From an uncultured Bacteroidales bacterium (GTDB taxonomy: Bacteria > Bacteroidota > Bacteroidia > Bacteroidales > Bacteroidaceae): DNA of 64,000 nt. Every line of letters begins with the position of its first letter. The stretch's first letter is position 1. Shown here in pieces: positions 31,846 through 40,519 of the stretch. The notes beneath the pieces were generated by a model. The model saw only the letters and a list, made by a program, of their open reading frames with translations, made no database searches and was not told where the DNA came from. The stretch is taken from contig CADCGD010000008.1 of assembly GCA_902800925.1 (NCBI GenBank), positions 1-64,000 of the forward strand. Reading direction: 5' to 3'. Position numbers and translations under genes: made by a program.

Positions 31846-32280
31846 ATGACAAAGACGGAATATAAGGAGATGTATGATGTGGTAGGGGCTGCAATGGAGG
31901 TTCATGCCACATTGGGCCGTGGATTGTCTGAACCAATATATCAAGAAGCCCTTCAAATAGAGATGGAAATAGAAGGGATGATTGCTGAACGTGAGAAGCC
32001 GCTGAATATCTATTATAAAGATAAACTTATGAAGAAATTCTATGTGGCAGATTTCTATTACAATGACATCATTGTAGAGTTGAAAGCGGTTGACAAATTG
32101 AATTCTGAACATCGAGCACAACTGTTTAATTATATGCGTATCAGTAATATCGAGCGCGGTCTCCTTATCAACTTTGGAGAAAGGAGCTTGCGAACAGAAC
32201 GTTATCTCTATTTGCCAGAAGACGATGATTTCGTATTACTTACAAAAACAAATTATAAAGAATATATTGATGACTTATAG
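31846..32280 (+). CDS. GxxExxY-family protein (PD-(D/E)XK-like)
   Basis: The 144-aa protein has the defining GRGLSEPIYQEAL motif and a nuclease-like core: FYVADFYYNDIIVELKAVDK, with Asp and Glu-x-Lys in the right order. The C-terminus is LFNYMRISNIERGLLINFGE. The family is widespread and often repeat-linked in Bacteroidota, but its role is not settled; nuclease activity is an inference from the fold. It uses more AT-rich codons than yicC and gmk, and sits alone between repeat arrays, which suggests insertion of the unit. Confidence 0.85.
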   Translation: MTKTEYKEMYDVVGAAMEVHATLGRGLSEPIYQEALQIEMEIEGMIAEREKPLNIYYKDKLMKKFYVADFYYNDIIVELKAVDKLNSEHRAQLFNYMRISNIERGLLINFGERSLRTERYLYLPEDDDFVLLTKTNYKEYIDDL

Positions 32281-32530
32281 TTGAAAGAAATAAACAGAAG
32301 AATATTTTGGAAAGAAATTGCCAGAAATTAACCAGAAATTCTGGCTGCGCTTTCAAAAGAATACGAAAAATAAATTTCTGAATAATTTCTGATAATTTCT
32401 TTCTTAGATAATACAACACTGAATAGATAATTTCTGAATAATTTCTGATAATTTCTTTCTTAGATAATACAACACTAAATAGATAATTTCTTTCTTAGAT
32501 AATACAACACTGAATAGATAATTTCTTTCT
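32281..32530. repeat. Inverted AGAAATT array between the GxxExxY gene and gmk
   Basis: The forward arm (GAAAGAAATTGCCAGAAATT, 32310-32342) and a GGCTGCGC centre are followed by repeated reverse-complement words (AATTTCTGATAATTTCTTTC). The unit 'cttagataatacaacactgaatagataatttct' occurs three times as a tandem. Confidence 0.85.
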
Positions 32531-32546
32531 AAACAAAAAGGACAAT

Positions 32547-33131
32547 ATGAAAAAAGGTAAGTTAATTATATTTAGTGCACCATCTGGTAGCGGAAAGTCT
32601 ACCATTGTGCAGTGGCTGATGAAGGAACATCCTGAGTTGAAACTGTACTTTAGCATTTCTTGTACATCACGTGCACCTCGTGGCACAGAACAGAATGGGG
32701 TAGAGTATTTCTTTATTTCTCCAGAAGAATTCCGCGAGAAGATTGCCAATGATGAATTCGTGGAGTATGAGGAAGTCTATGAGAATCGTTTCTACGGAAC
32801 ATTGAAGAGTCAGGTGGAAAAACAGCTAAATGCTGGTCAAAACGTGGTATTCGATGTGGATGTAAAGGGCGGTGTTAATATCAAAAAGTTCTATGGAAAA
32901 GATGCTTTGAGCGTTTTTATCCAGCCCCCATCAATAGAAGAACTGCACAAGAGATTGGTAGGCCGTGCCACTGACAGTCCAGAAGCTATCGAAGAAAGAC
33001 TCTCTAAGGCATCTTATGAGTTGACCTTTGCCAATCAGTTTGACACCATCGTTGTCAATGATGACTTGGAAACAGCAAAACAAAAAGCTCTACAAGTTAT
33101 AGAATCATTTATAAGTAAAACAGATAAATAA
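32547..33131 (+). CDS. gmk: Guanylate kinase
   Basis: The 194-aa enzyme phosphorylates GMP to GDP. It has the P-loop SAPSGSGKSTI, the guanine site SCTSRAPRGTEQNGVEYFFI, and VVFDVDVKGGVNIKK. Length and motifs are normal. It is flanked on both sides by inverted AGAAATT repeat elements and precedes nadD, the usual neighbour. Confidence 0.96.
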   Translation: MKKGKLIIFSAPSGSGKSTIVQWLMKEHPELKLYFSISCTSRAPRGTEQNGVEYFFISPEEFREKIANDEFVEYEEVYENRFYGTLKSQVEKQLNAGQNVVFDVDVKGGVNIKKFYGKDALSVFIQPPSIEELHKRLVGRATDSPEAIEERLSKASYELTFANQFDTIVVNDDLETAKQKALQVIESFISKTDK

Positions 33132-33133
33132 TG

Positions 33134-33290
33134 TAGGAAAGAAATTACCAGCAATTAGCCAGAAATTTTGGCTGCGCCCTTCCGAATGAAAAATAATTTC
33201 TGAATAATTTCTGATAATTTCTTTCAAAAATACATTCACTAATTATAATTTCTTTCAAAAGAGTAAGATATAAAGTCATTTCTTTCCATA
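33134..33290. repeat. Inverted AGAAATT element between gmk and nadD
   Basis: The forward arm GAAAGAAATTACCAGCAATT, the centre TTGGCTGCGCCC and the reverse arm AATTTCTGATAATTTCTTTC form a hairpin like the one at 32310-32460. Two further AATTTCTTTC words follow. Confidence 0.85.
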
Positions 33291-33297
33291 GAATAAA

Positions 33298-33837
33298 ATG
33301 AAAAGAATAGGAATCTTTGGTGGTTCGTACAACCCTGTCCACAACGGACACATCGCCTTGGCGCAAGCTGTCAGGGAGCGTTGCGGACTGGACGAGGTGT
33401 GGCTGATGGTATCGCCACAGAATCCACTGAAACAAGAGTCCGACTTGCTGGCCGATGAACAGCGCTATGCAATGGCTTGCGAGGCACTGAAAGACATCGA
33501 GGGTGTCAAAGCCAGCGACTACGAACTGCATCTGCCCAAGCCCTCATACACTTGGAACACGTTACAAAAGCTGAAAGAGGACTATCCCGACTGCAGCTTC
33601 GTCTTGCTCATCGGCGGCGACAACTGGGCACACTTCGAGCGCTGGCGCCGCTGGCAGGACATCCTGTGGCACCACGATGTCATCGTCTATCCGCGCGACG
33701 AGCACCCCGGCACTATCGACGTGCCCCTGCTCGACGTCAGCAGCACAGAGATACGGCGACGTGTCAAAAAGGGAGAAGACATCAGCAAGCTGGTTCCCGC
33801 CAACATCATTACAATGGTACAACACTACTATCAGTAG
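33298..33837 (+). CDS. nadD: Nicotinate-nucleotide adenylyltransferase
   Basis: The 179-aa enzyme makes deamido-NAD. It has GIFGGSYNPVHNGHIALAQ with the HxGH-type nucleotide site, and the SSTEIRRRVKKG signature near the C-terminus. It is the last gene of the yicC-gmk-nadD group. A LicD-like gene follows after 20 nt in the same direction. Confidence 0.95.
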   Translation: MKRIGIFGGSYNPVHNGHIALAQAVRERCGLDEVWLMVSPQNPLKQESDLLADEQRYAMACEALKDIEGVKASDYELHLPKPSYTWNTLQKLKEDYPDCSFVLLIGGDNWAHFERWRRWQDILWHHDVIVYPRDEHPGTIDVPLLDVSSTEIRRRVKKGEDISKLVPANIITMVQHYYQ

Positions 33838-33857
33838 CACCGACAAAGGAAACGACT

Positions 33858-34664
33858 ATGAACTACAAGGAGCACCTCTACACATTCTCACAACAGCACC
33901 TGCGTCCATGCCAACTCAAGCAGTTGGGCATCCTGAAGGAAATCGACGCCATCTGCCGACGTCACAACATCAAATACTGGCTGGACGGTGGCACACTACT
34001 GGGAGCCATGCGCCACGGGGGATTCATTCCCTGGGACGACGACATCGACATTGCCATGGATTACCAGGACATGAAGCGCTTTGAACAGATAGCCCCACAG
34101 GAGCTGCCCGAGGGACTCTTCCTGCAAAGTCCTAAAACCGATCCCAGCATCAAGGAGCAGATGGTGAAAATCCGCGACCTGAACTCGCTGTATATCGAGA
34201 AAGGCGACAACTTCGTCGATGACTACGTGAAAGGCATCTTCGTCGATATCTTCCCCTTCGAGGCACATCCCGACATTCCGAAGTCGTGGATTAAGCGGCT
34301 GGCGAAGGGCATCACCAAGAGCGTCTCCATCCTGCACCACCCCCACACTTACTCGCTACGTTCCTTTGCAGAGTTCTTCTGGTTTGGTGGAAAACTGCTG
34401 CTCTTCCTCGCCACATGGCGACTGTTGGCACTTGTCACCAAGTCGTCGCGCTATGCCAACATCCCGACGATGAACGGATACGGCATCACCCACGACCGCA
34501 CGACGGTGTTGCCACTTTCTGAGGTGAAGTTCGAGGACGCCTCGTTCCCCGCTCCCCATGATCCCGACCAGTACCTGCGCAATATCTACGGCAACTACAT
34601 GGAAGTGCCTCCCCTAGAAAAGCGACACTTCCACTCGGTGGTCATCATTCCTGAATTAGTGTAA
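33858..34664 (+). CDS. LicD-family nucleotidyl/phosphotransferase-like protein
   Basis: The 268-aa protein has the LicD hallmark YWLDGGTLLGAMRHGGFIPW followed by DDDIDIAM. Such enzymes transfer phosphocholine, or other CDP-linked groups, onto surface glycans. A hydrophobic stretch (KLLLFLATWRLLALVTK, about 180-196) suggests membrane contact. A CDP-forming cytidylyltransferase lies 1 kb away on the opposite strand, so both may use the same CDP-activated polyol. Its end overlaps the convergent epimerase gene by 9 bp. Confidence 0.85.
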   Translation: MNYKEHLYTFSQQHLRPCQLKQLGILKEIDAICRRHNIKYWLDGGTLLGAMRHGGFIPWDDDIDIAMDYQDMKRFEQIAPQELPEGLFLQSPKTDPSIKEQMVKIRDLNSLYIEKGDNFVDDYVKGIFVDIFPFEAHPDIPKSWIKRLAKGITKSVSILHHPHTYSLRSFAEFFWFGGKLLLFLATWRLLALVTKSSRYANIPTMNGYGITHDRTTVLPLSEVKFEDASFPAPHDPDQYLRNIYGNYMEVPPLEKRHFHSVVIIPELV

Positions 34665-35675
34665 GCAGCGCTGGGTCTCCAGCGTGTGCGCCAGTCCGTC
34701 GGCAATAGCCGTCAGCGGTTTCCATCCCAACGCCTCCAGCTTTTCTGTTGAAAAGACGGCGCGCGTAATAGGAGCTGTTGCCACGGGAGTTGCCGTCAGA
34801 TCCATTACCACCTGGCGATGTTCGGCGGCAGCCAAGAGTTCCGCCAACTGGCGAATGGTAATGTTTGAAGCCTCATCGGCAACGTTATAAGCTTGACCGC
34901 AAGCACCTTTCAGGAGTATCGTCAGCAGGGCTGCGGCACAATCGACCACGTAAAGCCAGCTGCGATACTGCGTGCCCGCACTCTTCATCACGATATCCTC
35001 GCCTGCCAGCAGGTTGCGGATGAACTGCGCATAGACACGGTTGTCGCTCTCCGTGAAATAGGGACCGTAAGTATGGCAAGGACGCCCGATGACGACATCG
35101 GCACCATATTCTGCGGCATAAGCCACACAGAGCGTTTCGGCAGCACGCTTCGACGAGGGGTAGCAGGCACGGGGCGTGGCACAATCCACATAGCCGCTGT
35201 CGGTCTCGGTGAAGACGCCGCCCGTTCCCTCACCATAGATTTCGCCGGTAGAGACGTACAGCAGGCGCTTCATGCCGTGACGAAGACCGTACTCCATCAG
35301 GTTCCGCACACCCGAGACATTGGCCATAATAACCTCTACGGGCTGCTGCTGGAAGAAGTTCGGACTGGCATTGCTGGCAGCATGGATGATGTAGTCATAG
35401 TGCTGCTCACCGGACAACGGCTCGGTGACGTCGCCCTTCACGAAGTGGAAGCGTTCGTCATCCCAATAGTCGGAAAAGCGCCGGCGGGCACGCTCCTCAT
35501 TACGGCCCAAGGCATAGACCTCGCAATGACTTTGCGCCATCAGCAAGTCTGTCAGACAACCACCAATCAGTCCGGTAGCCCCCGTCACCAGCAGACTGCA
35601 ACCGGAGAGCACCGAGAGGTCAAGGTGCTCCAACACCTGAAGAAGGTCTTCACGATAAGGAGTTACTTCAGCCAT
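34656..35675 (-). CDS. NAD-dependent epimerase/dehydratase (extended SDR)
   Basis: The 339-aa protein has the Rossmann motif VTGATGLIGG, DYIIHAASNASPNFF, and the YPSSKRAAE catalytic Tyr-x3-Lys. It resembles UDP- or CDP-sugar modifying enzymes. Its start overlaps the cytidylyltransferase stop by 13 nt, so the two form an operon. A paired oxidoreductase and cytidylyltransferase recalls CDP-polyol synthesis, but the substrate is not determinable from sequence. Confidence 0.85.
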   Translation of the reverse strand: MAEVTPYREDLLQVLEHLDLSVLSGCSLLVTGATGLIGGCLTDLLMAQSHCEVYALGRNEERARRRFSDYWDDERFHFVKGDVTEPLSGEQHYDYIIHAASNASPNFFQQQPVEVIMANVSGVRNLMEYGLRHGMKRLLYVSTGEIYGEGTGGVFTETDSGYVDCATPRACYPSSKRAAETLCVAYAAEYGADVVIGRPCHTYGPYFTESDNRVYAQFIRNLLAGEDIVMKSAGTQYRSWLYVVDCAAALLTILLKGACGQAYNVADEASNITIRQLAELLAAAEHRQVVMDLTATPVATAPITRAVFSTEKLEALGWKPLTAIADGLAHTLETQRCLH

Positions 35676-36379
35676 GACTCTGCCTGGATGTTCATCAAAG
35701 CCTTGAGAATCTCCAAGTCTTCGACGGTCGTCACCTTGATATTCTTCTCTGAACCCGGCACGATGTGCATCTCACGACCGCCCAGCTCAGCCATCAGCGT
35801 ACACGATGCCACGCTATTGCTGATACTCTTCGCCTTCGCCTCCTCGTGGGCGGCAATGATATTCTTCAGACGGAAGGTCTGCGGGGTCTGGGTGCGCACC
35901 AGTTTGTCGCGGGGAATACTCGTCGTCGAAGAGAAGCCGTCGTCACTCTCCAAGATAGCCTCGCGACACTTGATACCCGTAATAGCATAACCATATTGCT
36001 GACAGATGGCAATGTTCGAAGAGATGATGTCCTGTGACAACAAAGGGCGGACCGCATCGTGAACCAACACCAGGTCGTCATCCTTGCAACCGGCGTCACG
36101 GAGTCCGTAGATGCCGTTGCGGATAGACTCCTGTCCGTTGCTGCCGCCGGGGAATATCCAGCGCAGCTTGTCAATCATAAACTGGTTGGCATAAGACTGC
36201 ACGACCGTCTCCCAACCCTGCAGGCACACCACGGCAATGCCATGGATGTCGGGATGCTGCTGGAAAGCCTTCATGGTGTGAATGATGATAGGACAGTTGT
36301 TGACGTGCATAAACTGCTTGGGGATGTCCTGTCCCATGCGGTTGCCAGAGCCTCCGGCTATGATGAGTGCGTAGTTCAT
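35663..36379 (-). CDS. IspD/TarI-family cytidylyltransferase
   Basis: The 238-aa protein has the nucleotidyltransferase start ALIIAGGSGNRMGQDIPKQF, the DLVLVHDAVRPLLSQ loop and the KVTTVEDLEIL end. It makes a CDP-alcohol. The glycan neighbourhood (LicD, epimerase) favours a TarI-like role over IspD, but this genus also needs IspD, and dxr is at 51718. -7 element TATCTTTG at 36411-36418. Confidence 0.82.
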   Translation of the reverse strand: MNYALIIAGGSGNRMGQDIPKQFMHVNNCPIIIHTMKAFQQHPDIHGIAVVCLQGWETVVQSYANQFMIDKLRWIFPGGSNGQESIRNGIYGLRDAGCKDDDLVLVHDAVRPLLSQDIISSNIAICQQYGYAITGIKCREAILESDDGFSSTTSIPRDKLVRTQTPQTFRLKNIIAAHEEAKAKSISNSVASCTLMAELGGREMHIVPGSEKNIKVTTVEDLEILKALMNIQAESWLK

Positions 36380-36410
36380 ATTCTATCCCTTTGATGGTTA
36401 TTTGCCTGCA

Positions 36411-36467
36411 AAGATACAACATTTTGTCGATTGTTGTGAACTTTTAAAGAAAAAAATCGTAACTTTG
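36411..36467. promoter_or_regulatory. Divergent promoters
   Basis: Reverse TATCTTTG (36411-36418) serves the cytidylyltransferase-epimerase operon. Forward TAACTTTG (36460-36467) serves the glycosyltransferase at 36481, leaving only about 14 nt of leader. Confidence 0.75.
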
Positions 36468-36480
36468 CCCCCAAATAAGC

Positions 36481-37509
36481 ATGAATATGAAGTATCCCGC
36501 AAAGATTGACGTGGCTGTGCTGCTGCTGTTCTTCAACCGACCAGAGTCCTTTGGACAGGTGTTTGCCGAGGTGAAGAAGGCAAGACCCGCCAAGCTCTTC
36601 CTCTATCAGGACGGGCCGCGCGGAGAACGTGACATGGCAGGTATCAAAGCATGTCGGGAGATTGCTGAGGATATTGACTGGGAGTGTGAGGTGCATCGTA
36701 TGTATCAGGAGCAGAACTATGGCTGCGACCCTTCGGAGTATATCTCTCAGAAGTGGGCATTCTCCATTGTCGACAAGTGTATCGTGCTGGAAGATGACGA
36801 TGTGCCGTCACAGTCGTTCTTTCCGTTCTGCAAGGAGATGCTCGACCGCTATGAGCATGACGAACGTATTGTGATGGTGGCAGGATTCAATACTGACGAG
36901 GTATCGCCCGACGTCCCTGACGACTATTTCTTCACCACCGTATTCTCTATCTGGGGATGGGCGTCGTGGCGTCGTGTCATTGACCGATGGGATGGACAGT
37001 ATTCGTTCCTCGATGATGAGTACAATATGCACCTGTTGCGACAGATGGTCAAGGAACGCCGCTATCGCAAAACCATGTTGCAGATGTGCTACGACCATCG
37101 TTCCTTAAAGAAAGAGTACTACGAAAGCATCTTCTGGGCCTCAATGATGTTCAACCACGGACTGGCCATCATGCCTACCAAAAACCTGGTCAACAATCTG
37201 GGAGTGTCAGCTGGTGGATCTACCCACTATGCAGGTTCCTTGGAAACAATGCCCAAGGCGTTACGCAAGATATTCACCATGCAGCGCCATGAGTTGGACT
37301 TCCCACTTCGACATCCTCGCTACGTCATTGAGAATGTCGACTATCTGCATCGCTTCTACCGTATCAATGCCTATGGTCATCCGTGGCGGAAAATAGGCTA
37401 TTCGCTAGAGGAACTATGGCTGAATCTACGCTATGGCAATTTCTCGTTCATTGGCAAAGCCATCAAGAACCGTTTCGTCAAGTTGTTAGGAAAAAAGAAA
37501 TACAAATAA
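36481..37509 (+). CDS. GT-A-fold glycosyltransferase
   Basis: The 342-aa protein opens AVLLLFFNRPESFGQVF and has CIVLEDDDVPS, the DxD metal site, and later VFSIWGWASWRRVIDRW, as in GlcNAc-transferase-like proteins acting on surface polysaccharides. The C-terminus is basic (KNRFVKLLGKKKYK) and may touch the membrane. It heads a run with two acyltransferases. The starting ATG could be the second one (36487). Confidence 0.82.
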   Translation: MNMKYPAKIDVAVLLLFFNRPESFGQVFAEVKKARPAKLFLYQDGPRGERDMAGIKACREIAEDIDWECEVHRMYQEQNYGCDPSEYISQKWAFSIVDKCIVLEDDDVPSQSFFPFCKEMLDRYEHDERIVMVAGFNTDEVSPDVPDDYFFTTVFSIWGWASWRRVIDRWDGQYSFLDDEYNMHLLRQMVKERRYRKTMLQMCYDHRSLKKEYYESIFWASMMFNHGLAIMPTKNLVNNLGVSAGGSTHYAGSLETMPKALRKIFTMQRHELDFPLRHPRYVIENVDYLHRFYRINAYGHPWRKIGYSLEELWLNLRYGNFSFIGKAIKNRFVKLLGKKKYK

Positions 37510-37518
37510 GCAGAGCAC

Positions 37519-38616
37519 ATGGACTTAAACCCCATTCCCCCCGTCAAGAAGCCACGTCTGGAGTGGCTCGACGCACTTCGTGGATTCACCATGATACTTG
37601 TGGTGGCATACCATGTTTGTCAGCAGGGATTCATGATGCCAGCCAAGGTTTCATCGTCTATGCCTTTCCTTGTGTTGTTCCGCATGCCACTGTTCTTCTT
37701 CGTCAGTGGTTTTCTGGCTTACAAGACTAGCCTGACGTGGAACCTGCCGACACTGGGACGACTGGTGGGCAAGAAAATACGCGTACAAACCATCCCTACG
37801 CTGGTATTCCTGCTCTTTGCCGCTGCTGTTATCCGTACAGAACCGAATTTCCTGACTGCTGTCGACACCATGTTACACTCTACTACCAAGGGTGGCTATT
37901 GGTTTACTATCGCTTTGCTCTACATGTTCATCATTTACTATGTCTTTGCCTATTTCGAGAGCAAACTGAAGTGGAAGTCATGTGTGCCGATCCTTATTCT
38001 TTTCGTTCTTTCCATGCTGGTGTACGAGAGTTGCTACCTGCCTCGACACTTTTGGTGGGCACAAGGCCATCGCCCCGCTATTTATTTGTCATGGCTCCAC
38101 ACCTCTAGTCTACTGCAAGTGATGCAGTATATGCCTTTCTTCCTTTTTGGCAATATTGTGCGTCGTTATTGGAGTCTAGCACAGCGGGTCATGGACTCGA
38201 AATGGTTCTTCCCCATTATCGTAGTGATTGTCATCTTCTGTACCCTCGACGTGCTGAAGTGGCACACGATGCGTATGGAATGGACTAATCTGCCTACTAC
38301 TTTGTCGAAGTTCATCCTGCTGATTATTGTCTTTATGTACTTCCGGCATTATCACCAGTATTTTACGAAGATGACATGGATAGGACGCTCACTGCAGTAC
38401 ATTGGAAGACGTACGCTGGATATCTACCTCATCCACTTCCTCTTTTTGCCAAACCTTCCGGGCGTAGGCAACTTTTTTGATGCTAACCGGCACAACTTCA
38501 TCATGGACATTGTCCTGTCCGTGCTCATCGGCCTTGTCATCATCGGTTTCAGCATCATTACGTCGAATATCCTGCGAGTAAGTCCGTTCTTGCGGAAATA
38601 TCTTTTTGGAAAATAA
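37519..38616 (+). CDS. Acyltransferase 3 family membrane protein, tandem copy 1
   Basis: The 365-aa protein has about ten membrane segments and the family motif EWLDALRGFTMILVVAYHV, then FRMPLFFFVSGFLAYK, with the catalytic His/Arg region. These enzymes O-acetylate surface sugars. It is about 60% identical by eye to the next gene, so the pair arose by tandem duplication. It lies 9 nt after the glycosyltransferase. Confidence 0.9.
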   Translation: MDLNPIPPVKKPRLEWLDALRGFTMILVVAYHVCQQGFMMPAKVSSSMPFLVLFRMPLFFFVSGFLAYKTSLTWNLPTLGRLVGKKIRVQTIPTLVFLLFAAAVIRTEPNFLTAVDTMLHSTTKGGYWFTIALLYMFIIYYVFAYFESKLKWKSCVPILILFVLSMLVYESCYLPRHFWWAQGHRPAIYLSWLHTSSLLQVMQYMPFFLFGNIVRRYWSLAQRVMDSKWFFPIIVVIVIFCTLDVLKWHTMRMEWTNLPTTLSKFILLIIVFMYFRHYHQYFTKMTWIGRSLQYIGRRTLDIYLIHFLFLPNLPGVGNFFDANRHNFIMDIVLSVLIGLVIIGFSIITSNILRVSPFLRKYLFGK

Positions 38617-38628
38617 TCCTCTCTTCAT

Positions 38629-39708
38629 ATGACACAAGCACCTAAGAAAGTACGTTTAGAATGGCTCGATGCGCTGCGTGGATTTACCATGATACTCGTC
38701 GTGGCTAACCATGTGGGAGCCGAGGCGTTCGAGATACCTCGTGGTGTGTCGACATCATTACAATTCCTTGTACTGTTCCGCATGCCACTATTCTTCTTTG
38801 TCAGTGGCTTCCTGGCTTATAAAGCATCGCAGGTATGGAATCTGGCAACCTTCGGTCAGCTGGTGGGTAAGAAGCTGCGCGTACAGATCATCCCTACGGT
38901 GGTATTCTTCCTCTTATCAGCCATGATACTGTCAAAAGATATGTGGGCTACGATTCCGAATTGGTTGCACATACCTACAAAGGGAGGTTTCTGGTTTACC
39001 CTCGTGCTATTGTACATGTTCCTGATATACTATGTGTTTGCCTATATCGAGAGTAAACTGAAGGTAAAGTCCTGGATACCCATCACGCTGCTGTTCATCG
39101 TGTCGTTGGTCTGCTATGAGACGTGCTACCTACCCAAATACTTCTCGTGGGCCTTTGGCTGGCGCGGTCATCCCAACGATTTCATGAACGATACCAGTCT
39201 GATACAGGTGTTCCAGTATTTCCCATTCTTTATCTACGGAAATATCGTACATCGCTATTGGGAACAGGCACAGAAAGTGATGGACTCGCACTGGTTCTAC
39301 CCCATCATTGTTGTTGTGGTCATCTTTGCTGCTATGGACACGTTGAAGTGGCATACGCTCCGTATGGCATGGGCTATTATTCCGCTGACGCTGGCACGCT
39401 TCATCTTGCTGACCATGGTGGTCATGTATTTCCGCAACTACCAGCAGTACTTTACTAAATTCAGCGTGATAGGGGCATCGCTGCAGTATATCGGTCGGCG
39501 CACACTGGACATCTATCTGATACACTACCTCTTCCTGCCCGACCTGCCAACGATTGGTGCGTTCTTCGACAAGTATCGCCACAACTTTGTACTCGACACG
39601 CTGTCGACAGTCGTCATTGCTTTGCTGGTCATCGGCTTCTGCATCATTACCAGCAACATCCTGCGTGTCAGTCCGTTCTTTAGAAAGTGGCTGTTTGGGC
39701 GTTCATAA
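38629..39708 (+). CDS. Acyltransferase 3 family membrane protein, tandem copy 2
   Basis: The 359-aa paralogue of the preceding gene starts MTQAPKKVRLEWLDALRGFT and ends in the same ITSNILRVSPFFRKWLFG form. It is separated by 12 nt. The divergence lies mostly in the central loops, which suggests different sugar or acyl acceptors. Its end overlaps the convergent gene at 39680 by 29 bp. Confidence 0.9.
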   Translation: MTQAPKKVRLEWLDALRGFTMILVVANHVGAEAFEIPRGVSTSLQFLVLFRMPLFFFVSGFLAYKASQVWNLATFGQLVGKKLRVQIIPTVVFFLLSAMILSKDMWATIPNWLHIPTKGGFWFTLVLLYMFLIYYVFAYIESKLKVKSWIPITLLFIVSLVCYETCYLPKYFSWAFGWRGHPNDFMNDTSLIQVFQYFPFFIYGNIVHRYWEQAQKVMDSHWFYPIIVVVVIFAAMDTLKWHTLRMAWAIIPLTLARFILLTMVVMYFRNYQQYFTKFSVIGASLQYIGRRTLDIYLIHYLFLPDLPTIGAFFDKYRHNFVLDTLSTVVIALLVIGFCIITSNILRVSPFFRKWLFGRS

Positions 39709-40519
39709 TCTCCAGAGCCACGCCGCCTATGCTGGCGGCCATGGGTGAGAAGGACGACCCTGCCGAACCGTAGATTTTCTGTGTGGAGGCCAGTGTCCAC
39801 AGGTCGATGACTCCACCGCGTATGCCGCTGATGCTGTCGCGGCAGGCTTCCTCCTGGGGCGTGATGATACGAGCACCGAAGGCAGCGATAAACTCCTTCT
39901 TGACGTCCATCGAGTCCGTGGCCAGAAAGACCTTGGTATCGTCATGCTGGTCAATCTCTTCACGTACCTTATTAATAAATAAAGCTGTGGGACTCTTGGC
40001 TATCGATTCGGCATTGTCGGTACGACGGATGTGCAGGCCGATGGTGTGGCTATTGAACTGGCTGCGGTAGCCGTCGACGACATCCATCACGGCCTTGACA
40101 GGACGGAACAGCTGCTGATAGCGCTCGTCAGGGAAGCTGCCAAAGACCTGGTAGCAACTCATATAGCAACGCTTGCCACGTGCCCATTGTTCGAAGTCAA
40201 ACGACTGCTTCTTCAGGGGTGTCACATCCTGTTCCTTGATATGTCGCTGGAAGAGGATGCGCTGGGGCAGTGCTGGCAGGAAGAGGTTCTTCTTGCGGGC
40301 ACGGTCATAGATGAGATGATCTAGCACGGTAGCCTCGCGGATGGCTACCAGCGGTGTCTCTTCGAAGATGCTACGGAACGGGGCGTGCAGGGCCCAGTCC
40401 TGGAACCACACCACCTGCAGTGTGCTGTCTACCTTCTGGCAGAGCTCGTAGGCAGACACCACGGCGCGCATCCTGTTGGCCAGGCCTCCTGAGGGTACAA
40501 AGAGTAACGATCCGTTCAT
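39680..40519 (-). CDS. Fucosyltransferase-like GT-B enzyme
   Basis: The 279-aa protein has FVPSGGLANRMRAVVSAYEL, resembling the GGxGNxL start of alpha-fucosyltransferases, and HTIGLHIRRTDNAESI, the HxRRxD motif of GT11/NodZ/O-fucosyltransferase-type enzymes that bind GDP-fucose. It ends in TQKIYGSAGSSFSPMAASIG, the SxFS loop. Its start overlaps the flippase stop by 4 nt, so both form an operon. The donor sugar is inferred only from the motif. Confidence 0.78.
   Translation of the reverse strand: MNGSLLFVPSGGLANRMRAVVSAYELCQKVDSTLQVVWFQDWALHAPFRSIFEETPLVAIREATVLDHLIYDRARKKNLFLPALPQRILFQRHIKEQDVTPLKKQSFDFEQWARGKRCYMSCYQVFGSFPDERYQQLFRPVKAVMDVVDGYRSQFNSHTIGLHIRRTDNAESIAKSPTALFINKVREEIDQHDDTKVFLATDSMDVKKEFIAAFGARIITPQEEACRDSISGIRGGVIDLWTLASTQKIYGSAGSSFSPMAASIGGVALEIMNAQTATF

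Noticed and set aside
31732..32530. Possible CRISPR array from the AGAAATT repeats
   Set aside because: Spacing is irregular, units are short and inverted, there are no unique spacers and no cas genes nearby.
33477..34664. Long forward frame starting inside nadD
   Set aside because: The first 127 codons are antigenic-looking out-of-frame nadD sequence; LicD homology begins at 33858.
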